Origin: CAVONB01 sp963697205
GTDB lineage: Bacteria > Pseudomonadota > Alphaproteobacteria > Rhizobiales > Hyphomicrobiaceae
DNA: 64,000 nucleotides
Assembly (NCBI GenBank): GCA_963697205.1
Contig: CAVONB010000015.1
Span: forward strand, 1-64,000
Direction of reading: 5' to 3'
Below are positions 48,721 to 57,377 of the stretch, in pieces. The number at the start of each line of letters is the position of its first letter. Position 1 is the stretch's first letter. Both the position numbers and the translations under genes were made by a program. A model generated the notes under the pieces. That model saw nothing but the letters and a program-made list of their open reading frames with translations. It did no database searches and was not told where the DNA came from.

Positions 48721-49377
48721 ATGAAGTTCTTCGTCGATACGGCGGACGTCAACGAGATCCGCGACCTCGCGGCCACGGGGCTGCTGGACGGGGTGACCAC
48801 CAATCCGTCCCTGGTCGCCAAAGCCGGCCGCGATTTCAAGACGATCATCGCGGAGATCTGCGACGTCGTGACCGGGCCGGTCAGTGCGGAGGTGGCCGCG
48901 ACCGACGTCGAGGGCATGTTGCGCGAGGGGCGGTCGCTCGCCAAGATCGCCAAGAACGTGACGGTCAAGGTGCCGCTCACCTGGGACGGCTTGAAGGCGT
49001 GCAAGGCGCTCACGAGCGAAGGCACGATGGTCAATGTGACCTTGTGTTTCTCGGCCAACCAGGCGCTGCTTGCCGCAAAGGCCGGCGCCACGTTCGTGTC
49101 GCCGTTCATCGGCCGGCTCGACGACATCGGCCTCGACGGCATGGAGCTGATCCGCGAGATCCGCCAGATCTACGACAACTATCCCGACCTTTCGACGGAC
49201 ATCCTGGCGGCCTCGATCCGCACGGTGAACCACGTCAAGGATGCTGCCCTGATCGGGGCCGACGTCGCGACCGTGCCTCCAGCCATCCTAAAGGCGCTGG
49301 TGCAGCACCCGCTGACCGACAAGGGGATCGCGCAGTTCCTCGCGGACTGGTCGAAGACGGGGCAGAAGATCCTGTAA
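48721..49377 (+). CDS. fsa: Transaldolase-like fructose-6-phosphate aldolase
   Basis: 218 residues: MKFFVDTADVNEIRDLAATG, DGVTTNPSLVAKAG, VKVPLTWDGLKACK with the Schiff-base Lys83, and FVSPFIGRLDDIGLDG. The short length marks the FSA/TalC group rather than full transaldolase. It makes dihydroxyacetone-type carbon bonds reversibly. Its nearness to priA and the atp operon follows the usual Rhizobiales order, although other genes have been inserted between. Start ATG 48721 preferred over 48715. Confidence 0.9.
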   Translation: MKFFVDTADVNEIRDLAATGLLDGVTTNPSLVAKAGRDFKTIIAEICDVVTGPVSAEVAATDVEGMLREGRSLAKIAKNVTVKVPLTWDGLKACKALTSEGTMVNVTLCFSANQALLAAKAGATFVSPFIGRLDDIGLDGMELIREIRQIYDNYPDLSTDILAASIRTVNHVKDAALIGADVATVPPAILKALVQHPLTDKGIAQFLADWSKTGQKIL

Positions 49378-49469
49378 GCGGCACAAATACGGGGCCTGGA
49401 GGACTTTCGCAGGCTACCCGGCATCAGACAGCCGTTCACCGGAAAGTCTTTCTGTCCCCGTTTCCCGTC

Positions 49470-50423
49470 CTACTGGGCCGCGCGGGGCGCCGGCGTCGCG
49501 GTCGCGGTTCCCGTTCCCGTTTGACCCGGCATCGACCACAGCGTCCGGGCCGCGGCATCGCCGCCCATGAAGGTGGCCGGGAAAGTCCCGTTCCAGCGCT
49601 CCATCTTCTTGTACTCGACGACGAGCGGGTTCTTCGCCAAGGCATCGCCCATGATGCGGATCGCATCGGCCTGGGCCTCGCCCTGCACCTTGATCTCGTA
49701 GGCGCGGCCGTCGGCGCGCGCCTTGTCGGCGTCGCGCTGCGCCTCGGCGGACTGGGTTACCTGGGTCGAGGTTAGCTTCTGACGCTCGAGCACGAAGCGC
49801 TCGGTCTCGGCCTGCTCGCGGGCGACCTGCTTGTCGCGGATGGCTTTCGTGTACTCAGGCGGGAAGCCGATGTTGACGATGGAAAATCCGGTGATCTGGA
49901 TGTCGTCGGGCATGCGCGCGGCGAATGTCTGCTGCGAGCGGTCGCGGTACTCTGTGCGCTTTCTCAGGAGATCGTTGACCGTATATCCGCTGGTCACGCC
50001 CTTAACAGCGTCGTTGAGGCGCGGTTGGATGATCCGCTGCTCGAACTGCGCTAGCGAGCCGAACTGAATATAGAGGTCCTTCACGTTGGTGCGCTTGACC
50101 AGCCAGTTGACCGTGACCGTGATCGGGATCTCCAGCGGATCCTGGGACGCGGCCTCGAGCTTCATGGTGAAGGCGCGCTCGCGAACCTCCATCTCCTCGA
50201 CCGTGTCGGCGTAAGGGATTTTGACGTGGAGGCCTGGGTCGACGACATCGATGACGTTGCCGAAGCGCTTCACGATGCCGACATGGCCCGCGTCGATGCG
50301 ATAGACACCGAGCCAGACGCCGAAGAGGACGATGCCCGCTATGATCATTCCGATTGCGGAGAAGCCGCCGAACGTCGGCAGCCGCGGGGCCGGGATCTGA
50401 GGCATGCCGGAGGGAATTTTCAT
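49470..50423 (-). CDS. SPFH/band 7 (prohibitin-like) membrane protein
   Basis: 317 residues. One N-terminal helix (FSAIGMIIAGIVLFGVWLGV) anchors it, then the SPFH domain (YRIDAGHVGIVKRFGNVIDV, PGLHVKIPYADTVEEMEVRE) and a coiled coil (VAREQAETERFVLERQKLTS and QSAEAQRDADKARADGRAYE) that makes ring oligomers. Members organise membrane domains and modulate FtsH. GGDAAARTLWSMPGQ ends it before a Thr-Ala tail. Start at 50423 (MKIPSGMPQIPAP) rather than 50507, which would add a Pro-rich leader. Leftward and convergent with fsa. Confidence 0.88.
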   Translation of the reverse strand: MKIPSGMPQIPAPRLPTFGGFSAIGMIIAGIVLFGVWLGVYRIDAGHVGIVKRFGNVIDVVDPGLHVKIPYADTVEEMEVRERAFTMKLEAASQDPLEIPITVTVNWLVKRTNVKDLYIQFGSLAQFEQRIIQPRLNDAVKGVTSGYTVNDLLRKRTEYRDRSQQTFAARMPDDIQITGFSIVNIGFPPEYTKAIRDKQVAREQAETERFVLERQKLTSTQVTQSAEAQRDADKARADGRAYEIKVQGEAQADAIRIMGDALAKNPLVVEYKKMERWNGTFPATFMGGDAAARTLWSMPGQTGTGTATATPAPRAAQ

Positions 50424-50653
50424 CGTGTGGCCACTCGCGTTTGGGCCCGGCAGGCGGGCGGATGGCGGAAGGGACGGCGGCAGTGCCCGGCCACCCACAT
50501 TGCTCATTTAAGAAAAAATATAACAGAAACAATGTTTACGGTGTCTTACTTCGCGTTCTTTTTCAGGTTGTAGGGCGGCCTGGAGCCGGCGGTAACGGCG
50601 CGGGGTACACCGGGCGCCCTCACCGGGCGCAGTGTCGCAGATGCCTTGGACGC

Positions 50654-50688
50654 AAAAAAAGGCGCGAGAGGCTACTGCCGCCCGCGCC
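50654..50688 (-). terminator. Rho-independent terminator of the lectin-like gene
   Basis: Read on the minus strand, a GGCGCG arm, an inner GGC-AGTA-GCC hairpin and a CGCGCC arm are followed by seven T (50660-50654). It lies 38 bases after the stop of the lectin-like gene, the right place and polarity. Confidence 0.88.
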
Positions 50689-50725
50689 GAGGTCCAGGCT
50701 TCGGTGTCGTCGTCGGGTTTCGCCG

Positions 50726-51415
50726 TCAGTTGGCGGCGAAACAGTAGACCAGCCCGGCGCCGCCGGACTTCACGAGGTCGGCCGTCGAACAGCCGCGCGA
50801 GGGGTGCGAGGCGTTCCAGGACTTGGAGGGAACGTCGTCGCGCAGGCCCATGCGGTCGGCGTGGCCGACGATCGCGGTGCCCGCGCCGCCGTTCGTCCAA
50901 TTGTTGCAGGTGACATCCTTGTCCGGCGGCGGCGCCATGCCGTCGACTGTGGAGCCCGTCAGGATGTCGTGCTGGTTGACCGTGTAGAGACGGCTCGGCA
51001 CGAGGCGGCCGGTCTCAGCGCGCATGGTCTCGGCATTGATCTTGTTCTTGGCCGGGTCGTGCAACTCGTCGACGCTGGCCGCGATCTGGACGCCGGAGGT
51101 GTTGACCCACGGCCCCTTGCCGATGCGGTCGCGCGCGTTGACCGCCGGCTTGCCGCCGATGGCCTGCTGGCTCAGGTAGGCACGCCATGTCTTGTTGCCG
51201 GCGCCGGCCTTGGCAGCGAGGGCCTGGCAATGGCGATCGGCGCCCTCCAGGCCACCGAAGTTGGCGCCATCGGCAACGCCGGTCGAGGTGACGAAGAAGG
51301 TCATGTTGGGGAACTGCGGCGGTTGCGGCGCCTGGGCCTGGGCGGAGGCGGTTGTCACCCCCAAAGCCAGTAAAGCGCCCGCGAGCCGTGTGAAATTCGG
51401 AAACTTGAGCATCAT
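50726..51415 (-). CDS. Secreted lectin-like protein
   Basis: 229 residues with a signal peptide (LAGALLALGVTTASAQA, cut near residue 27). The mature part has MTFFVTSTGVADGANFGGLE, ADRHCQALAAKAGAGNKTWR, ARDRIGKGPWVNTSG and late Cys-rich CNNWTNGGAGTA with HPSRGCST, a layout seen in C-type-lectin/endostatin-like domains of bacterial secreted proteins, with four Cys that could form two disulfides. Role unknown; a surface or periplasmic binding protein is likely. It ends at a clear terminator. Starts at 51415 or 51412. Confidence 0.7.
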   Translation of the reverse strand: MMLKFPNFTRLAGALLALGVTTASAQAQAPQPPQFPNMTFFVTSTGVADGANFGGLEGADRHCQALAAKAGAGNKTWRAYLSQQAIGGKPAVNARDRIGKGPWVNTSGVQIAASVDELHDPAKNKINAETMRAETGRLVPSRLYTVNQHDILTGSTVDGMAPPPDKDVTCNNWTNGGAGTAIVGHADRMGLRDDVPSKSWNASHPSRGCSTADLVKSGGAGLVYCFAAN

Positions 51416-51899
51416 GTGCCATCCGTCAGGTTTGGAGCGAGTTCGCGAGCGAGGCCATGATGGCCAGGGCGCCTGGAGATTGTCGCCTCAAATCCTCGTG
51501 TGCTCGACCCCCGTCTCGGACCTTGGTCGGATGGTGCGCACGAGGACGACCCAGGCCGGCCGCTGCGCTCGATCGCAATACGGCAGACCGTGCTGCGACC
51601 GATGATCCGCCCAGGGCGGCTTGCCATAATGTTGCCGCACATCGCTGTTCAAGGGCCTCAACCTGCTGCTTAGCTTTTCCTTGCAATGCTCTGATATCGC
51701 TCTGAACTCCATTGCGCAATATCGACATTCCAAGGACCGGCAGCGGGGACGACGGGGGAACGGCCCGCACCTGCGCGGTCGTCGTCTTCGCCCGATAGCA
51801 GCGTCGGTGCCGGCATGGCCTTTCGGGCCTGCGTTCCGGCCGGCGCGACGAGCCGGGACAGGGGGTCTGCTCCCGGCCGCATCATGTCAGGTCTCAGTC
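51416..51899. other. Divergent intergenic region
   Basis: About 480 bases between the leftward lectin-like gene and the rightward peptidase gene. Both strands have short open frames but none with protein-like composition and a ribosome binding site. A slightly AT-richer patch at 51665-51730 is the best promoter candidate. Nothing else recognised. Confidence 0.4.
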
Positions 51900-52289
51900 A
51901 TGTCGAAGCAGCTGCGTATCGCTGCGGCAAGCTCTATGCTTGCGCTCACCGCTCTCATCGTCCCGCCGCTTGCCGCACCGGCGACGGCCGATGGCGCGTC
52001 GCGCTCGTGCCTCACGTCGCCAGCGCGCGCGTTGCTCGGGCGGATCGAATCCAAGTTCGGGCGGGTACAGATCGTCTCCACTTGCCGGCCCGGCGCGACC
52101 ATTGCAGGAACCGGCCGGCCCTCACGCCACGCCAGCGGCAATGCCATCGACTTCCGCGCGCCCGGCCGCAAGGGCGAGGTGGTGCGCTGGCTGATCGCCA
52201 ATCACAAGTCAGGTGGCGTGATGACCTACAACGGCATGGACCATATCCACGTCGACATCGGCCCGCATTTCGTGTCGCTCAACCACTGA
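51900..52289 (+). CDS. Small secreted M15/DUF882-type peptidase
   Basis: 129 residues. Signal peptide (MLALTALIVPPLAAPATA) then a compact domain with SRHASGNAIDFRAPG and MDHIHVDIGPHF: these give the HxxxxxxD and HxH zinc ligands of the M15 D-Ala-D-Ala carboxypeptidase/YcbK fold. It probably trims peptide stems of peptidoglycan in the periplasm. It is smaller than YcbK, close to the minimal catalytic core. Convergent, 14 bases, with the histidine kinase. Confidence 0.8.
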   Translation: MSKQLRIAAASSMLALTALIVPPLAAPATADGASRSCLTSPARALLGRIESKFGRVQIVSTCRPGATIAGTGRPSRHASGNAIDFRAPGRKGEVVRWLIANHKSGGVMTYNGMDHIHVDIGPHFVSLNH

Positions 52290-52303
52290 AGGCGTTCTGC
52301 GCC

Positions 52304-54766
52304 TCACGCCGCCGTCGGCCTCGACGCGCCGGAGACCTCCGGCGCGCTGATCGATGCCGGGGACGTCGGCAGCGTGACGATGAAAGTCGCGCCCTCGCCT
52401 GGTACACCCTCGGCGCGGATCGTGCCCCCGTGATGCTCGACGATCCGGCGGCAGGTGGCCAAGCCGATGCCCGAGCCCTCGTACTCGCCTCGACCGTGCA
52501 GGCGCTGGAAGATCTCGAACATCTTGCCATGGTGCGCCATGTCGAAGCCGATGCCATTGTCACGGAAGCGGATCTCCACCGCACCCGTGCCCGCGACGCG
52601 CTGCGCCTCGATGCAAAGGCGCGGGGTGACGTCGGGCCTGGTGAATTTGAGCGCGTTGGCGACTAGGTTCTGGAACAGCTGGCGCAGCAGCGTTGCGTCG
52701 CCCGGCACGGTGCCCAGCGGCACGATCTTGATCTCGGCCCCCTTCTCCTCGATGCGGACGGCGAGATCGTCGACGACGGTGGCGACCAAGGCGTCGAGAT
52801 CGACGGGATCGCTGGATGCGCTACCCTTGGAGACGCGCGAGAAGGCGAGCAGATCCGTCACCAGCCGGCGCATGCGTGAGGCTGCATCCGTCATGCGCTC
52901 GAGGTAGGCGGCGGCCTCCGGGCGTATATCATCGCCAAGGTTGCGCTTCAGGCGCGAGCCGAAGGTCTCGATCTTGCGCAGCGGCTCCTGGAGATCGTGC
53001 GAGGCGATGGCCGCGAACTGCTGCAGGTCGTGATTGGATTGCGCGAGCCGGGCAGCCTGATCGGCCAGCTGGGACTCCTGCTCCTTAATGTCGGTGATGT
53101 CGGTCAACACCGTGACCACGCCGCCTTCAAAAGTCGGCGTCGCCTCGGCGCGCAGCCAGCTCTCGTCAGGCAGGCGCACGTCGACACGGCCCCCATCGTT
53201 GCGCCGGGCGTCGACGAGGGTCGTCAGCCATTGCGGCGGCTCGCGCACGACGTCAGGCGACCACAGCGCGGCCTGCGCCTTCACGCGCGCTTCGAACGTG
53301 GCGGTGGTATTGGTCGCGGCAGCCGGGAACATGCGAGAAAAGCGCTTGTTGGCAATGACGATGCGATCCAGCGCATCTGTCACGACGAAGCCGGCGCCGA
53401 CAGCATCGATGGCTTCGGCCAATCTCTGCTCGGCCTGCTCGGCGCGCCGGCGTGCGTTTGCGGCCTCTTCCTCGGCCGCCATCTCACTTGTGATGTCGGA
53501 GCCGATGCCGCGCCAGCCACCGTCGGGCTTGGGCGTCGCCGACAGCGCAATCCAGCGGCCGACGCCTTCGGTATCGCGTGTGCGCACAAGGATGCGCCGG
53601 AAGGCGGTCTTCTCCGCCATGCGCTCGGCAATCGCCAGACGACCATGACCGCCGGCGCGGGACAGCGCGGCCTCCAGCGTGGCGGTCTCGGTTGCTTGCG
53701 GCGGCAGGCCGAACAGGTCGATCATGCGTGGCGGCAGGCGCGTGAGCCGGCCGTTGGCATCGGTTTCCCAAAGCCAATCGGAGGCCGATGTTTCGAACTC
53801 GTTCAGCAACAGCGAGATGGTCGCCGCCTGCTCTTCCTGCTGGCGCCGCGCGATGAGGTTGCCGGCGAAGTTCCTGTAGAGCTGAAGGCCGACCATGGCC
53901 ATCGAGCCGGAGAAGGCGAGGCCGAACAGCGCCAGGACGAGGTAGGAGACGCCAGGGCAGGCGGCCAGGCGCAGGATGGTGGGGACCGCGATGCCGAGTC
54001 CGAACAGGAGCGCGGCTGCGGGCACCGGCGCCAAGGCCGGCACGCCGCCGGCCAGCATGCCGAGCGATACGCTGAGCAGGATGAGTTGGCCGGTCGGGCT
54101 GGCGTCGTTGAAGAACAGCGCGAAAGCCGCCCCCCACAAAAGCCCGCGGAAGCCGGCGTGGAGGGCGATGCGGCGCACGGTGCGCTTGCTGCCGCGCACA
54201 GGAACGGACCTGGACTGCCGGTCCTGCATACGATGGCGCGCATGGAGGCCGAGCGCGGCCATCACAAGGACAGTGGTCAGCCAGGCGCCCAAGACCCAGG
54301 CATTGATGCTGCGCGCTAGGGTGACGGCCACGAGCGTGGCGTTGATGGCGTTGATCGCCATCATCATGCCGAGCTGATCGAAGGTATGCCGGACCTGGGC
54401 GACGCGCAGGGCTGCCTGCTCGGGATCGTCGTCGGGCGTAAAAGGTGCGAGCAGACCGGCATAGGGTGCGCTGAGGTCTACCGCGCCGGCGCCGACAGGC
54501 GCGCGGTCCTGACGGTAGCTGCGCGTGGCCGCGCGGGCGGCCAGAACCACGATTGCGGCCAGACCCAGCATCAGGACGAGGGCCGAGAAGGCATAGGCGA
54601 GCGCTGAGCGCGGCATCGCCGGCCCTGCCGGATCGATGCGCGACAGGCCGATCACCACGGCCATGGCAAAGCCGACCGCGCCGGCGACGCCTGCGTAGCG
54701 CTGCGCCAGCTTGGGGATCAGCTGCAGGGCCGTCCTCGACTGATCTTTGGTTGTATCCGGCGTCAT
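52304..54766 (-). CDS. Membrane-bound PAS sensor histidine kinase, orphan
   Basis: 820 residues. The N-terminus has about seven membrane helices with no extended periplasmic loop, then at least two PAS-like regions (DWLWETDANGRLTRLPPRMI; AVGAGFVVTDALDRIVIANK), a short coiled coil, HisKA with ASHDLQEPLRKIETFG (His590), and HATPase (VANALKFT, FRDNGIGFD, GEYEGSGIGLATCRRIVEHH). The HDLQEPLR motif is of the phytochrome-like type. No response regulator is adjacent, so its partner is elsewhere. Start 54766 (MTPDTTKDQ) rather than 54832. The signal may be sensed inside the bilayer or by PAS. Confidence 0.88.
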   Translation of the reverse strand: MTPDTTKDQSRTALQLIPKLAQRYAGVAGAVGFAMAVVIGLSRIDPAGPAMPRSALAYAFSALVLMLGLAAIVVLAARAATRSYRQDRAPVGAGAVDLSAPYAGLLAPFTPDDDPEQAALRVAQVRHTFDQLGMMMAINAINATLVAVTLARSINAWVLGAWLTTVLVMAALGLHARHRMQDRQSRSVPVRGSKRTVRRIALHAGFRGLLWGAAFALFFNDASPTGQLILLSVSLGMLAGGVPALAPVPAAALLFGLGIAVPTILRLAACPGVSYLVLALFGLAFSGSMAMVGLQLYRNFAGNLIARRQQEEQAATISLLLNEFETSASDWLWETDANGRLTRLPPRMIDLFGLPPQATETATLEAALSRAGGHGRLAIAERMAEKTAFRRILVRTRDTEGVGRWIALSATPKPDGGWRGIGSDITSEMAAEEEAANARRRAEQAEQRLAEAIDAVGAGFVVTDALDRIVIANKRFSRMFPAAATNTTATFEARVKAQAALWSPDVVREPPQWLTTLVDARRNDGGRVDVRLPDESWLRAEATPTFEGGVVTVLTDITDIKEQESQLADQAARLAQSNHDLQQFAAIASHDLQEPLRKIETFGSRLKRNLGDDIRPEAAAYLERMTDAASRMRRLVTDLLAFSRVSKGSASSDPVDLDALVATVVDDLAVRIEEKGAEIKIVPLGTVPGDATLLRQLFQNLVANALKFTRPDVTPRLCIEAQRVAGTGAVEIRFRDNGIGFDMAHHGKMFEIFQRLHGRGEYEGSGIGLATCRRIVEHHGGTIRAEGVPGEGATFIVTLPTSPASISAPEVSGASRPTAA

Positions 54767-54981
54767 TCTTTCCAAGACCGCGCGCGCATCCGGCTTCGTT
54801 TCTTCGGGCCACAAGAACACAAAACGTATCAAAAAAGTCTAATCCGCAGGCCAATGGTTCGCGCGCGTCTGACCTCAGTCTGGCCGATTGCGAGCGTTCG
54901 CCGGGCGGGGCCGGTTGTGACAGGACGGTTGCGTCTGCTAGCGTCGGCCGCAAAAGAACGGCCGGCTGGGAGGGATAGGAG

Positions 54982-55842
54982 ATGGCCATGACGACGGAGG
55001 CGAACGATCGGACGGAGGGGGATGCGAACTCCAAGCACCAGGCGCTGGCCGCACGCTACGGTGCAGATGCGGTGCCGCCGGCCGGACCCTGGAACGAGAC
55101 GCTCGACTTGCTGCTCGGCCACCGCTCGATCCGTGGCTTTCGGCCGGACCCCGTACCCGAGGGAACGCTCGAAACCCTGGTTGCAGCGGCGCAGTCGGCG
55201 GCGACCAGCTCCAACCTCCAGACCTGGTCTGTGGTCTCAGTCACCGATCCGGAGGTGAAGGCTGAGCTCGCCCGCATCGCGCTCAACCAGCGCTACGTCT
55301 CAGAATGCCCCTTGTTCCTCGTGTGGATCGCCGACCTGTCGCGGAACGATCGGCTCGGCATGGCGGAAGGCGTGACCCTGGCCGGCAACGCGTACATGGA
55401 GATGTTCCTGATGGCGGGGCTCGATGCGGCGCTAGCGGCCCAAAATGCCGCCATTGCAGCGGAATCGCTCGGCCTCAACGTCTGTTTCATCGGCAATCTC
55501 AGGAACGACGTGGCGGCCGTGGCGCGGCTGCTGGCGTTGCCACCCAACGCCATGGGCGTGTTCGGCATGTGCGTGGGCTACCCCAAGGACGGCGTGGCCA
55601 ACGAGGTGAAGCCGCGTTTGCCGCAAGACGTGGTGCTCCACCGGGAGCGCTATGCGATTGCAGACGAGGCGGCGCAGCGGGCGGCCTACGACCGGCGGCT
55701 TGGCGCCTATTCCAAGCGCCACGACATGGCGATGGAGACGTGGACCGCGCGCGTCCTGAAGCGGCTGATACGGGCGGAGGACCTCAAGGGGCGGGCCAGT
55801 CTGGTCGCCACGCTGCGCGCGCTTGGCTTCCCATTGAAGTGA
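54982..55842 (+). CDS. NADPH-dependent nitroreductase family oxidoreductase
   Basis: 286 residues. FMN-binding nitroreductase fold of the NfsA/FRP type: HRSIRGFRPDPVPEGTLETL (FMN phosphate Arg-Ser), AQSAATSSNLQTWSVVSVTD, SECPLFLVWIADLSR, and GVFGMCVGYPKDGVANEVKP. It reduces nitroaromatics, quinones or flavins by two electrons. Single gene, transcribed away from the histidine kinase, with ATG 54982 chosen because GGAG lies upstream near 54969. Confidence 0.88.
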   Translation: MAMTTEANDRTEGDANSKHQALAARYGADAVPPAGPWNETLDLLLGHRSIRGFRPDPVPEGTLETLVAAAQSAATSSNLQTWSVVSVTDPEVKAELARIALNQRYVSECPLFLVWIADLSRNDRLGMAEGVTLAGNAYMEMFLMAGLDAALAAQNAAIAAESLGLNVCFIGNLRNDVAAVARLLALPPNAMGVFGMCVGYPKDGVANEVKPRLPQDVVLHRERYAIADEAAQRAAYDRRLGAYSKRHDMAMETWTARVLKRLIRAEDLKGRASLVATLRALGFPLK

Positions 55843-55940
55843 CTGTCGGCCGAACGTGCGGCGCGTCACGCCCATCGCCGGGGCGTACACTCTCCGACCG
55901 CGCAGGCCTGTCGCCGGTCACGCCGCCATTTACCGTAGAA

Positions 55941-55981
55941 GTAATGGAATATTTTAGTAAAATAGAATATTGTGCCATTCT
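55941..55981 (+). promoter_or_regulatory. AT-rich promoter/operator in front of the HTH-GrlR gene
   Basis: A 40-base AT-rich block in otherwise GC-rich DNA. It contains a perfect inverted repeat ATTTTA-G-TAAAAT at 55951-55963 and two direct copies of GAATATT (55947-55953 and 55965-55971), ending ten bases before the ATG. This is the likely promoter and, given the downstream HTH protein, a plausible site for autoregulation. Confidence 0.5.
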
Positions 55982-56560
55982 ATGTCGGAGATGAACCTCA
56001 AGGACGTGCTCGTGAAGCTGGGTCTGCGACAGACCGAGCTGGCCAAGCTGATCGACGTCAGTGCGCGGACCGTCAGCCTCTGGGCGACCGGAGAGACTGC
56101 GTTGCCCGGGCCGGTCGGCGCTTACCTCAGGGTTCTACAGTTGCTCACGCCGGTTGCTCTCAAAAGCGAGCTGGGGCGCCTTCAAGGGAGAGCACGCATG
56201 TTCGACGAAGGCATCTACTCACTGGACTATCGCGTCGAGGCGAGCGACCTGGCCGAGGGCCTCGGCACGGCGCTGGCCGTGTTGCGCAACGGCAAAATCC
56301 TAGGCTCCGACCGTTGGGGCGGCGTGTTCACCGGGCGCTATGAGTTCGACGCCCCCTCGGGGGTCAACATGGTTCACGTCCGCATGCAGGTGCCGCCGGA
56401 TGGCGAGCTGGTGACCGGGTTCGCCGCGGGGCCCGCCGGGGCGCTGATCGACGTCACGGGCGCTTTCGACCGGGCCGCACCGGTGGCGCAGACGACGGTG
56501 GAAGTGGCGGGCCAGCCGGTCGAGGTTCGGCTGAGGTATCTCGGCCCCTTGCCGAACTGA
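55982..56560 (+). CDS. HTH regulator with GrlR-like C-terminal domain
   Basis: 192 residues. The N-terminal 60 (VLVKLGLRQTELAKLIDVSA, RTVSLWATGETALPGPVGAY) are an XRE-type helix-turn-helix. From about residue 72 (MFDEGIYSLDYRVEASDLAE, LAVLRNGKILGSDRWGGVFT, GRYEFD) the pattern matches the beta-barrel of GrlR-like regulators, which bind small ligands or a DNA-binding partner. The fusion of an HTH with a GrlR-like domain suggests a self-contained sensor-repressor. ATG 55982 or 55991 are possible. rimM follows 23 bases later and may be co-transcribed. Domain assignment of the second part is by pattern, not proof. Confidence 0.6.
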   Translation: MSEMNLKDVLVKLGLRQTELAKLIDVSARTVSLWATGETALPGPVGAYLRVLQLLTPVALKSELGRLQGRARMFDEGIYSLDYRVEASDLAEGLGTALAVLRNGKILGSDRWGGVFTGRYEFDAPSGVNMVHVRMQVPPDGELVTGFAAGPAGALIDVTGAFDRAAPVAQTTVEVAGQPVEVRLRYLGPLPN

Positions 56561-56583
56561 GCGCGGAGCGGCACAGATAGGCG

Positions 56584-57333
56584 ATGAGCTCAGATTCACC
56601 GTCGCCACCGCCAGAGTCCGCCGAAGCTGTCGTCCCGTCTCAATTCGTCCTCATGGGTCGGATCGCGGGTGCGCACGGGCTGCGCGGGGAGTTGCTGGTT
56701 CGCACCTTCACCGAGACGCCGGACGGCATCGCCGCCTACGGGGCGTTGTGCGACCGCGAGGGGACGCGTCACTTCCGTTTGACCGTCGTGCGCGAGACCG
56801 CCAAGGGCGTGATCGCGCGCGTGGCAGGTGTTTCCGACCGGACGGCGGCGGAGGCCTTGCGGGGGACCGAGCTTTACGTGCCGCGTGCGCGCCTGCCGGC
56901 GCCGGACGCGGGCAGCTATTATTACGAGGATCTGGCGGGGCTTGCCGCGGTCGCGCCGGATGGTCAGCGACTTGGACGCATCGTCGGCGTGGCGAATTAC
57001 GGCGCGGGCGACCTGCTCGAGGTTCGGCTGGAGGGGCGCAAGGCGACGGAGTTAGTGCCGTTTGCAGATCCGTTCGTGCCGGAAGTCGACGTGGTGGGGG
57101 GACGTGTCGTCATCGACATGAGTCTCGTCGCGCCCGCCAGTGAGGACGGGGCGCCCGACATGGAAGCCGGCATGGAGGACGAGGACGAGGGAATCGCCGG
57201 CGAAGGCGACGATGCGCCCAATGCGGGCGACGATAACGCGGCAGATTCCGCCAAAGGGGAGCCCGGCGAGCCCGGCTCAACCCGGCCACGCCGCGGAAAG
57301 CGGCGCGGCAAGGCCCATAAGCCCAGCCGATAA
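56584..57333 (+). CDS. rimM: Ribosome maturation factor RimM
   Basis: 249 residues. The N-terminal RimM domain (VLMGRIAGAHGLRGELLVRT, FTETPDGIAAYGAL) and the PRC-barrel domain (YYYEDLAGLAAVAPDGQRLG, VANYGAGDLLEVRL, ELVPFADPFVPEVDVVGGRV) are both complete; it binds S19 during 30S assembly. The last 75 residues are unusual: an acidic run (MEDEDEGIAGEGDD) followed by a basic Arg/Lys tail (RPRRGKRRGKAHKPSR). The usual partners rpsP, trmD and rplS are absent from the window. It is followed by the convergent DUF4167 gene. Confidence 0.93.
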   Translation: MSSDSPSPPPESAEAVVPSQFVLMGRIAGAHGLRGELLVRTFTETPDGIAAYGALCDREGTRHFRLTVVRETAKGVIARVAGVSDRTAAEALRGTELYVPRARLPAPDAGSYYYEDLAGLAAVAPDGQRLGRIVGVANYGAGDLLEVRLEGRKATELVPFADPFVPEVDVVGGRVVIDMSLVAPASEDGAPDMEAGMEDEDEGIAGEGDDAPNAGDDNAADSAKGEPGEPGSTRPRRGKRRGKAHKPSR

Positions 57334-57377
57334 GGCCACCGAGGCGACACGCGCCGCCCCCGTGTCCGATGCAGGGT

